Assembly (NCBI GenBank): GCA_018873245.2
Contig: JAEMBT020000023.1
Location: 186,001 to 250,000 of the forward strand
From: Archegozetes longisetosus
Taxonomy: Eukaryota > Arthropoda > Arachnida > Sarcoptiformes > Trhypochthoniidae
DNA: 64,000 bases
Reading direction: 5' to 3'
Shown: in pieces, positions 54,693-64,000 of the stretch
How positions within the stretch are numbered: position 1 is the first letter of the stretch
Layout: the number at the start of each line of letters is the position of its first letter
Notes under the pieces: generated by a model
The model's database searches: none
What the model was told of the DNA's origin: nothing
The model's input: the letters and a program-made list of their open reading frames with translations, nothing else
Made by a program: the position numbers and the translations under genes

Positions 54693-54805
54693 AATGAAAA
54701 ATTTTCAGCCAACTTAACTGACCTATTTATTTGGAAAACGAATTTGATAATTGATAAGATTTTGTCTATAAAAATGGAACAATGTTAGTTTTGGCTCATT
54801 TATAG

Positions 54806-55120
54806 TTATATATATTGACCCAGTTTCGATTCCGGACAAATCAATTTTTCTTCTTCCAGACTAAACTTTGTCTCATTAATAAACTTTTCGAGAAAGACTT
54901 TTCTACAATCGTTACATATCCTCGACTCGTTACATTCATTCTTGTTTGACCAAAAGATTGATCCTTTAAGCTCATTGAATTTTGACATGAATGCCTTAAG
55001 AGTCAATTTTCCCTGATTGACACTATTGTCCACATTTCTTAGAATCAATTCCCTAAACAATCGAATCAGACCACATTCGACAATTTCCTCTGTGTCTTCA
55101 TTAATCTCACCACTTTTCAT
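54806..55120 (-). CDS. Isolated small ORF with Cys cluster, 104 aa
   Basis: The ORF starts at an ATG at 55120 (MKSGEINEDTEEIVE), is acidic and hydrophilic, and has CNESRICNDC near its middle, a possible zinc knuckle, with another cysteine near the end. Its composition resembles the left-hand genes rather than translated repeat. It lies just outside the palindromic element. It may be a relic or a first exon. No family is recognised. Confidence 0.4.
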   Translation of the reverse strand: MKSGEINEDTEEIVECGLIRLFRELILRNVDNSVNQGKLTLKAFMSKFNELKGSIFWSNKNECNESRICNDCRKVFLEKFINETKFSLEEEKLICPESKLGQYI

Positions 55121-55919
55121 GCTATAATCATTAATGTTTTCAAAGATATCAAACTCAGATTGAAAGTAGAAATAATTTTAGCATTGGTTTACACACAATT
55201 GCTATGATTAGGCCAATAGAAGTTTTATTAATTGATAGAACTTTATTCCTTTACGGTAAATGTTAATGATGTGATATTAGTCTTTAAATGGGTTTTTAGT
55301 ATGGATGGCATGCCATCACGTAGGATAGTTGCAGTTGTAAAACCTCTCCTAAAACGATACCTTCGTGCAGAATGCTTTCAAACTTATATGCATTTTTATG
55401 TTAGGTTGGATTGACAAATCAACGGTAAGAGAACTTGCCGAGTAATAGACTTCATGAAGCCTGCATGAAGAAATTCCATTTTGGTTGGCTTTATGATATA
55501 GTTGATGGAGACACTTTTCAATTTCGTTGTGCCAGCGTATTCCATCTATTGTGTTTTACATTCAGACAAGTATAAGAGTGAAAATATGTCTTACAGAATG
55601 AAATGAAAATCTGATATATAAAATAAAAGTAGTTATACTTTTTACTATATTTTCAAATGAGTCTTTCCTAATCATACACCTGAAAAACTGTTTTCGAAAT
55701 TTAACCAATACATTCCCACAAAGATTGATATGTTTAAAACTAATAAATATCAAACTTGATTTTGAAATGACTTGTTCCTAATCATACTCCTGAAAAGGTA
55801 CTTTCGTGCAAAACTTGGTTTTCAAATCTTATGAAATGTTTTAATGTTGTTTTCGACTAACAAATGAACGATATCGTAGATGTATTTATACTACTACTAT
55901 ATTTATATTAGACGTAGAA

Positions 55920-56045
55920 TTGAACAAATAAAGTTACAAAGTCATTTTTGAAAAAATATACTTTATTAGTTTGACAAGTACGGCCGGCCAGAAATTACTT
56001 TCTAGCAAACCAACAACATTGAACAACAGCTCTATTTATATCCCA
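55920..56045 (-). repeat. hr-like unit type B, copy 5
   Basis: The unit has ACAAGTACGGCCGGCCAGA, then TTACTTTCTAGC and CTCTATTTATATCCC. Module D precedes it. Confidence 0.6.
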
Positions 56046-57164
56046 TATATCCACTTTCCTATTAGTCTGTTCTTATCAATAAACAATTCTTTCTAAAACT
56101 TTCTCAAATCCAATTTCCAAAAAACAACTCTATCTCGATCTATGAAATTTGTCCATTCTTTCACTAAGTCATACTTTTTTGAAATCCAATTTCCAAAAAA
56201 ACAACTTTATCTCGAATGCTGACCCATTTTTCTCTTGGTATCATATGGTTTATTCTCATACAAGTTCCAAAAAAACAACTCTATCTCGAACTATGAAATT
56301 AGTCCATTCTAATAATATGGTATACATTTCGAAATCCAAATTCAAAAATAACAAATTTTTTCTCCAACTATTATATTAGAGAATTGGGAAAAGATGATGT
56401 TTCACAAACATCTGAATACTCAGTAAGAATCTTTGAAAGCAAATATGTTTTATTAACCATAAAAATTCAATGTGTTTGTATGACAGGCGCTAAAGTTATT
56501 GCTAGTTTGTCTAAGTTTTGGATGTGCTTTTAGTTTGAGACTGATTTGAGATTGATCGCTAAAAACTCCTATACTAAGAAACATGATCGTAGTAAAAGTT
56601 ACCTCTTCTCAGAATTTGGAGAGAATTTGTTTCCAATGTCTGCTATTTTATTTGTTTACTTTGAATAGGTTAGAAAGACTTTGTTAGAAAGACTTGTTCC
56701 CGTGTGGTTACAATACCAGCCTGCATGAAGAAATTCCATTTTGTTTGGCTTATGATATTTGGAAGAATTACATGTGCTTTTCAATTTCGTTGTGCTAGCG
56801 TATTCCATCAACTGTGTTTTATATTCAGACAAGTATAAGAGTGGAAAATATGTCTTACAGAATGAAATGAAAATTTGATCAATTAATTAAAGTAGTTATA
56901 CTTTTTATTATATTTTGAAATGAGTCGTTCCTAATCATACACTTGAAAAGTTACTTTCGTGAAAACTGTTTTCAAACCTTGGGTGTTGTTTTTCTGTACA
57001 ATTGTGAAACGCAAAAAATTCCACAAAGATTGATATGTTTAAAACTAATAAATATCAAACTTGATTTTGAAATGACTTGTTCCTAATCATACTCCTGAAA
57101 AGGTACTTTCGTGCAAAACTTGGTTTTCAAACCTTATGAAATGTTTTAATGTTAAACGTAGAAT

Positions 57165-57290
57165 TGAACAAATAAAGACACAAAGTCATTTTTGAAATAA
57201 TATACTTTATTAATTTGACAAGTACGACGGCTAGAAATTGCATTCTAGTAAATCAGTAACATCGAACAACAGCTCTATTTATACCCCATA
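57165..57290 (-). repeat. hr-like unit type B, copy 6
   Basis: The unit has ACGACGGCTAGAAATTGCAT and TCTAGTAAATCAG with CTCTATTTATACCCC. The left hairpin arm has changed while the TATA part is intact. Confidence 0.6.
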
Positions 57291-58189
57291 TATTCACTTT
57301 CCTATTAGTCGTTTCTTATCAGTAAACAATTCTTTCTAAAACTTTTTCGAAAAAAATAACCGTTATCTCGAATACTGACCTACTTATTCGAACAATCTCT
57401 AAGCAATACTTTTTTAAATCCAAATTCCAAAAAAACAACTCTATCTCGAATGCTGTACCAATTATTCCAATTTATCAAATCGACCCCATTCATGTAGTTT
57501 TTTAAATCCAAATTCCAAACAAACAACTATTTTCTCCAATTATTGTATTAGAGAATTGAGAAAAAAAAGATGTTTCACAAACATGTAAATACTCTATAAG
57601 AATTTTTGAAACCAAATATGTTTTATTAATTTGTAAAAATATATAAGGGCTTCAGTCGCAATCTAATGTTGTTCTATGGAATTTTTAGCGATCACTCTCA
57701 AATTGAAATTAGTCAACTTGAGACACTAGTTTGGCAAATTATATTCAGAATTATTGCTTTACACTAATAAGTGTCAAAATTTCTAATCATTCTCTGGAAA
57801 AATTACTTTTCTATAATTATTAATGTTTTCAAAGATTTCAAAATTATAAGCCACCTAATCCAAACTTTTTATTGAAGTCTAATCAAACATAGATTGAAAG
57901 TAGAACTTTATTCCTATATGGTTAATGTTAATAATGTGTTATTAGTTTTTACATGAACCTTTAGTGTGGATGGCATATCATTACGTAGGATAGTTCCAGT
58001 TGTAAAACAAATCTGGTTCTTAATGTATACCTTCGTGTAGAATGCTTTCAAACTTTTATGCATTGACAAATCAACGGTAAGAGTACTTGCCGAGTAATAG
58101 ACTTAATTGATCCTAGTCCTTAGAAGCTGAGTTATTTATTTCAAAGAATAGTTTTGTGGTGTATATGTTATGAAACACTTTGTGTATTG

Positions 58190-58310
58190 AAACAAATAAA
58201 GTTACAAGATCGGTTTTGAAAAAATAAACCATTAATTTGAAAATTACGACCGGCCAGAAATTGCTTTCTAGCAAATCGCCAACATCGAACAACAGCTCTA
58301 TCAGTCTAAT
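58190..58310 (-). repeat. hr-like unit type B, copy 7, TATA deleted
   Basis: The hairpin part is intact, but the sequence passes from ACAGCTCTAT directly to CAGTCTAATG, so the TATA box is lost by a deletion. Confidence 0.6.
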
Positions 58311-58854
58311 GATTTATAACAAAATTTCGAAACATTATTATCTGTACATATTTTCTTATTCTAAATTTAGACTGACCCAATTATTTCAGAGATTAACTAT
58401 ATTCGGTTCTTTTGCAATCTGATCTCAAACTATATTCCAGGCCGTATACTTGGTTTTACTGGTTTTAGTTATATAAATTATTTTCCAATGGATAATATAA
58501 CAATGCAACTAAGATTTAAATACATTGTTTTAATTTCCTTTCACAATTGTTTGTAATAATTAATTAATAGCCTTAGTTTACGGATTGTTCAGCAAATTTA
58601 TGATCACTCTAAGAACTGAACAAATCATTGAATATTTCGGTATGTATGGTTATATTGGATTTACATTCTTATAATGGTGCTAAATAATTCTATTTACTGA
58701 ATGATACCTTTAGATCCAAATTCAAAATCTAAAATAGAATCTAAAATTATTGGGACTGCATTCAGTTCAATTTTTCTTTTCAAATATGAATCCTTTCACT
58801 GGGAAAACTACCAAATTATGAAAAATACTTATACATTTCAAAGGTCTGTTTATA

Positions 58855-59165
58855 TAAGTAAAAGTAGGAAAATATATAATGTACTTTGACCTTTAACCCT
58901 AAACATTCAAAAAGAAAAAAATGAATAATTAATATATATAATATATATATATATAGATTGAGAACAAGTGAACGGCTAGAAATCTCTTTTCTAGAGAACA
59001 AGTGAACGGCTAGAAATCTCTTTTCTAGAGAACCGGCCGCGCCGATCAACACCTCTATTTATACCCATATTCCACATTATTCCTCCAGTTCTACTGATAA
59101 GGATTTGCATCCTGATTGGTCCTTTTCTTATCAGTAAAAATTCTTTCTAAAACATTTTCGAAAAA
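58855..59165 (-). repeat. hr-like unit type A, copy 5 (two hairpin units)
   Basis: Two hairpin repeats lie after the AT palindrome. The entry sequence is ATTGAGAACA instead of ATCGAGTACA, and TTTGCATCCTGATTGGTCC follows the TATA part. Confidence 0.75.
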
Positions 59166-60774
59166 ATAACCGTTATCTCGAATACTGACCTAATTATTTG
59201 AACAATAAATAGGGTATAGTTTTTTAAATCCAAATTCCACAAAAAACAACTCTATCTCGTACTTTGAAATTAGTCCATTCTATCAAATCAACCTCATTCT
59301 TGTATTTTTTTTTAAATCCAAACTCCAAAAAAACAAATTTATCTGGAATACTTTTCTAATTATAACAAATGTGTGAGCCGTAATTTAACTCAATTTCGAA
59401 ATCTAGTTTTAAATTGTGAAATACAAGTATTAATGATAATTTTGTATGGCATATCGAGAGTAATAGTCATCAGTTTCTAAGAATCCATCTAAACGTTAAA
59501 CTCAGTTATTTGTAAATACTTAAAAATCTAAAAATCCTAAGATATAGTTGTTTGTTGACTTCACGGCCAAGTAAGCGTCGTTAATTGAAAAAATTTCATT
59601 ATTTTTCAATGGATTTAATTCGCGACTAATTTGGGGCAAATTTTCAACTATGTAGCAAACTCAGATTGGTGTTTTTATTGAATTTACTTTTGCCGAAAAA
59701 ATCATATAAACTTAAAACTATTTCTTTCTAATGTTTCTAATGGTTAAAGTAGGTTTATGATGGCTTTCAACTTTTAAACTTTGAATAGCAGCACACCGCT
59801 CGATGAATATACAATTTTAGGACTTTGAAATTCAAAAACTTATTATAAACTGTAGCACGATCGACTTTCCAAACAGTAGAATGTGAAAAAAGTGCCTTTA
59901 GTATATGATGATCTCACAAAAAAATGACAATCTGATGTATAAAAATTGTTGGAAATGAATTTACTTTTTCAAACCCATTAATCATCAATCGTAAATATCA
60001 AAAGTTTATTTCAAACTTTGTATATTAACCTTCTCTGTATTTTTGGGTTAGGTCTGACAGACAAATGAAGAATATATTTATTCTACTAAACTTTTGTATT
60101 GAACGCAGAACTGAACAAATAAAAGTTACAAAATCGTTTTTGTCCCGTTGTTACTATGCTAAAGTTATCCCAAATAAATCCTGTTTATTACAAACGAGTA
60201 AATAAACCACTTGACAATTGTTCATCTAAGCCTGTGTTGCAATTCTTCTCATTAGTGTTCCAATACTTTTCCATATCTTTTCCTAAAAACTTGTTTGTAA
60301 AGTATTGTGAAACCACATCTTTGAAAAAACATGTTTTGGAGATGAAAATACTCTTGAAAGTTATTATAGAGTTATGAAGAATGATGAGATATTGTGTGAC
60401 AAATTTGAGATTGATCGAAAGAACATATAACATAACGTAATTAAAATCAGAAAAATTTAGTCAATACTTTCTTCACAAAAACTAGTAAAAATCAAAAGTT
60501 TGTTTCAACAGAACCGTTCCTAACTCTACCCCTAAAAAGTCCCTTTTGTGCAAAACTCTGATATAAACTTGTATGTGTTTTAACATTAGGTCTGACTAAC
60601 AAATGAGCAATATCGTAGACGTATTAAACCCAATATTATCAAATATATTTCTATTCTACTGAAAAGGTTCTAAGCACTAATTGATTTATTCTAAGCAGTA
60701 AAATGCTCTTTTAAATGTTAGCTAAATTTATTATTGAGCTAATTATGAAAATATAGAATCGTCATCTCGCAGCG

Positions 60775-60900
60775 AAACAAATAAAATTACAAAGTCATTT
60801 TTGAAAAAATTAATCTTTATTAATTTGAAAAGTATGACGGGCCAGAAATTGCTTTCTAGCAAACTGGCAACATCGAACGACTGGTCTATTTATACCCAAT
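60775..60900 (-). repeat. hr-like unit type B, copy 8
   Basis: The unit has AGTATGACGGGCCAGAAATT, GCTTTCTAGCAAACTGG and GGTCTATTTATACCC, in the usual order. Confidence 0.6.
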
Positions 60901-62224
60901 TTTTACCTTATCAGTCTTACGTTGACCTAATTACTCTAAAGATTGTCGCAACAATAAATAACTGTATTCCATTTCGCAACATTATTATCAGTATTTTTTT
61001 TGTTCCAAATTTAGTAAAGTTTTCTAATCAGTTGAATTTTCTAGAAAACTGTAACTCAAACTTTGCTCATATTATTTATCAATAAAGTACTTTTCATTTT
61101 CTAAAGGCTGTTTTAACAAAAAGGATTTGGGTTCCAAATTCCAAAAAAAACAACTCTATCTCGAATACTGACCTACTTATTTCGGAGAATGAAGAAACAA
61201 TATCTTTGCAAATATGCTTATATTCAATAAACCACTAAAATTGTCATCTGCATTGAAAATCAATGTGTTTGCATGACAGCTGCCAAAGTTTGGATTAGTT
61301 TGTTACGAACCATTACACGATCCATTGTTCTCTGTACTTTCTAATGAAATTATTTTATATTGAAGTGAACTCAAATTGCTGTTTTTCAGTCAGACAATCT
61401 GCCGGTCATTTTTCAGCATTTATTATTTGGCAATAAAATTGTTCAATCACAAGTTTTGTAAAATAAACAGAAACAGTAATCTTATTTCGGAATCCCAAGA
61501 ACACTTTTATAATTAATATTGGTTGGTAGCAAAAGTAAAATATAAGAATAAACTGAAGGAAATGATCCGCAGTAGTTTCACATTTGTATTATTTTACAAG
61601 TTGTGTGAGTGGAGAGAAATGAGTTTCATATTCCCAAAGTATTATACAATGGAAATGATATCTGAGAATACCAAAGTGGAAAAACTTAACATTTTACATT
61701 GAAGTGAACTCAAATTGCCATTTTTCAGTCAGACAATCTGCTGATCATTTTTAAGCATTTATTATTGGGTAATAAAATTTTTCAATCACAAGTTTTAAAA
61801 ACTTGAGTAAAATATAGCCGTAGAAACAGTAATCTCATTCCGGAATCGCGAGAACACTTGTTTATGATGTCTGATTATCTGTTTACAACATTAATTAGGT
61901 CAATTAGAGTTTTGTTACCATATGGTTATGTTTGATGAAGACGATTTCCAACGTGTGTAAAATAAGCGTATCATTTTCGCCTTCAGTATTTTACAATCTC
62001 ACAGAAAAAATTACAATTTATTATTTGTTGCAATCATTCTCCTGTTTCAAGCTCACTAATCAACGATCGTAAATATAAAAACTCTAACTTGAAATGACTG
62101 GTACTGGAAGTTACTTTCTTACAAACTTACAATTTTTCACATTTGTATTTTTAGGTTTGGTTTGACTGAAAATTGAACGATATCTAAAACGTATTTATAT
62201 TACTAAACTTTATATTGGGTGCAG

Positions 62225-62355
62225 AATTGAGCAAATAAAGTTACAAAGACATTTTTGAAAAAATAAACTTTATTGATTTGACAAGTGTGACCGGCCAGAA
62301 ATTGCTTTCTAGCAAACCAGCAACATCAAACGACAGGTCTATTTATACCCAACTT
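62225..62355 (-). repeat. hr-like unit type B, copy 9
   Basis: The unit has GTGTGACCGGCCAGAAATTG, CTTTCTAGCAAACCAGC and GGTCTATTTATACCC. Module D with CGATATC precedes it. Confidence 0.6.
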
Positions 62356-62849
62356 CCCCAGTAACTATTAGTACAGATAAGTATCTATATTCCAATTGGT
62401 TACATTATTATCAGTATTATCTTGAAACAACAGAAATTGTTTTCTCATGTTGAAATCCAATGCTTTTGCATGTCTAAGACAAAATTATTTGTTAGTTTGA
62501 CTTTGGTTAAGAATGATTGCCGAAAGATCCTATGGGATAATATTACAGTGTGCTTAATTTTTTTATTTCTGAAAAGTTTGTATTTTTGAATCTGCACAAA
62601 TTATATTAATCATATTATTAGTATCATGGCTTAATGATTTGTTAGGAAAAATTACGATCAATTTGAGTAATGAAGTAACTTTTTAATGTTTTTGGTTTTG
62701 TGTCGTTATAATAAATTTTCTTTCTCATAGATTGTTTTTCTAAAAATATGGAAAAGAACTAATAATTATTGAGACTACATTAATTTACTGGAATTCAATT
62801 AATATAAATCCATCGATTGAGAAAACTACCAATATTTAAAAGGTTGGAA

Positions 62850-63130
62850 AATATATAATGAACTTTGACCTTTAACCCCAATATTCAAAAAGAAAAAAAA
62901 TTAATAATTAATATATATAATATATATATATAGTTCGAGTACAAGTGAACGGCTAGAAATCTCTTTTCTAGAGAACAAGTGAACGGCTAGAAATCTCTTT
63001 TCTAGAGAACCGGCCGCGCCGAAAGACACCTCTATTTATACCCAATATTCGACATTATTCCTCCAGTTCTACTGATAAGGATTTGCATCCCAATTGGTCC
63101 TTTTCTTATCAGTAAAAATTCTTTCTAAAA
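62850..63130 (-). repeat. hr-like unit type A, copy 6 (two hairpin units)
   Basis: Two hairpin repeats follow TATATATATAGTTCGAG. The GC block reads CCGGCCGCGCCGAAAG, slightly changed at its end, and the inverted GATA sites and ATTTGCATCCC are kept. Confidence 0.75.
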
Positions 63131-64000
63131 CATTTTTCGAAAAAATAACCGTTATCTTGAATGCCGTCTCAATTATTCCAATTTATCAAATCGACCTTAT
63201 TCTCGTAGTTATTAAATCCAAATTCCAAAAAAACAAACTCTATCTCGAATACTAATCTACTTATTTCGGAACTATAACAAAGCCATACCAAGAAGTAGAA
63301 ACAAATTTGTCGATACTCATTCTCGTAATTATTTGTAAAAAAATATAATCTTTATATATAAACTGTATGAAAAACAAGGATTTCAGACGCACACTAAGGA
63401 AATTCTATGTGAAATATTATTGATCAATCTCAAACTCGTCGCAAAATGACAACTCTTATTCGACAATAGTAAAGGACAATGTTTTAACAATTCTACGATA
63501 TCGTACACATACCCATACCCCGTAAAGAATACTTTTGTGCATAACGTTCCTACTAGACTTGTATGTTGGTCCCGTTTGTCAACTTTAATGACCATTTTTT
63601 CATGAGATTCATTTCGCAACCGATTTGCAAACTCTTTATTTATGGATTTAGGACTATTGACATAATTCAATGAGTGAACGGCACAGAACTACCACACTAT
63701 TAATACATCATTGAAAAAGATCCGTGTTCCAGATGGTCACATTCTCATTTGTGATTATCTCGAATGCTGACCCAATTATGTTTTATAAACTACTAAAATT
63801 GTCATTTCGCATTGAAATGCAATTCATGTAGGATGCCAATTTTTTACTTTCACTATTTATATTTTTATGAGTATACAGATACAATATAACATTTGTTGCG
63901 CAATAAAATAAATTTATTTTTAATGGATTTCAATTCAATTCAATTCAATTTTGCTTTGATTGTTCATTACAATAGAATATTAGTAAATCAACATTTCTTC

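Larger units (their letters stand above)
45400..64000. repeat. 18.6 kb repeat region with almost no coding capacity
   Basis: Only one believable ORF (54806-55120) appears here. The rest is built from recurring pieces: type A and B hr-like units (listed separately), module D (GTACTTTCGTGCAAAAC ... CGATATCGTAG followed by GTATTTATA; for example 53090-53175, 55795-55890, 60540-60625, 62105-62195), module E (AAATCCAAATTCCAAAAA, ACAACTCTATCTCGAA, CTGACCTA), and the palindromic element at 54418. The pieces are diverged but in preserved order and mostly the same orientation. Confidence 0.7.

Noticed and set aside
63383..63670. Minus-strand ORF of 95 residues
   Set aside because: Most of it matches diverged repeat sequence seen near 49.3 kb, and no domain is visible.
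1..64000. tRNA or rRNA genes
   Set aside because: No cloverleaf with conserved T-loop or rRNA-like block was recognised by eye. A dedicated scan was not possible.

Overview
The window is a strongly AT-rich stretch of DNA that looks like part of a large nuclear dsDNA virus of an arthropod, in the group that holds baculo-, nudi-, hytrosa- and filamentous viruses (Naldaviricetes), or an integrated copy of one. The diagnostic genes are a PIF-0/P74 entry factor (17057-19154), a LEF-9 / RNA polymerase beta-prime-like subunit with a DFDGD catalytic loop (4242-6218) and an FP25K-like protein (16392-17060). They sit among tightly packed intronless genes of unknown function. Against a plain free virus stand three genes with short GT-AG introns, two families of palindromic MITE-like elements, a broken Fanzor/TnpB fragment, many decayed gene copies, and at least seven places where an ORF changes frame, most of them at or beside a homopolymer run. 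The sequence alone cannot decide between an unpolished long-read assembly of a virus and an integrated, decaying copy.

Layout. 1-19.2 kb: dense gene block, mostly minus strand, with viral core-like genes, a 3-exon zinc-finger gene (7256-9054) and a 9-exon Hsp70-like ATPase gene (9413-12979). 19.2-25.8 kb: repeats, a 2-exon secreted coiled-coil gene (20709-21275), palindromic elements, the Fanzor relic and the first relics of a repeated gene family. 25.8-38.3 kb: tandem amplification of that family, whose large members pair an N-terminal region with a weak rolling-circle-initiator look and a C-terminal DEDDh exonuclease. There are three large copies (27746-29839, 32223-34789, 35676-38282) and several relics. 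39.1-45.4 kb: a block of regulator-like genes: a Cys-rich RING-like protein, a KLHDC10-like kelch protein, a SET-domain protein, a PP2C phosphatase and a secreted knottin-array protein. 45.4-64 kb: about 18.6 kb with almost no coding capacity, built from recurring promoter-like and hairpin-bearing repeat units that resemble baculovirus homologous regions (hrs) in style.

How the parts may work together. PIF-0 would act in oral entry and LEF-9 in late transcription. The exonuclease family could act on DNA ends or replication intermediates; its copies differ in active-site state, since one is frameshifted with intact catalytic residues, one is full length with altered ones, and one is truncated before the domain. 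A shared upstream element with the palindrome ACGATATCGT precedes PIF-0, the secreted coiled-coil gene and several family copies, and related sequence recurs in the right-hand repeats. The repeats carry TATAAATA, inverted GATA pairs, an octamer-like ATGCAAAT, hairpins and polyadenylation signals, so they could be enhancers, replication origins or sources of short minus-strand RNAs. These functional links are inference.
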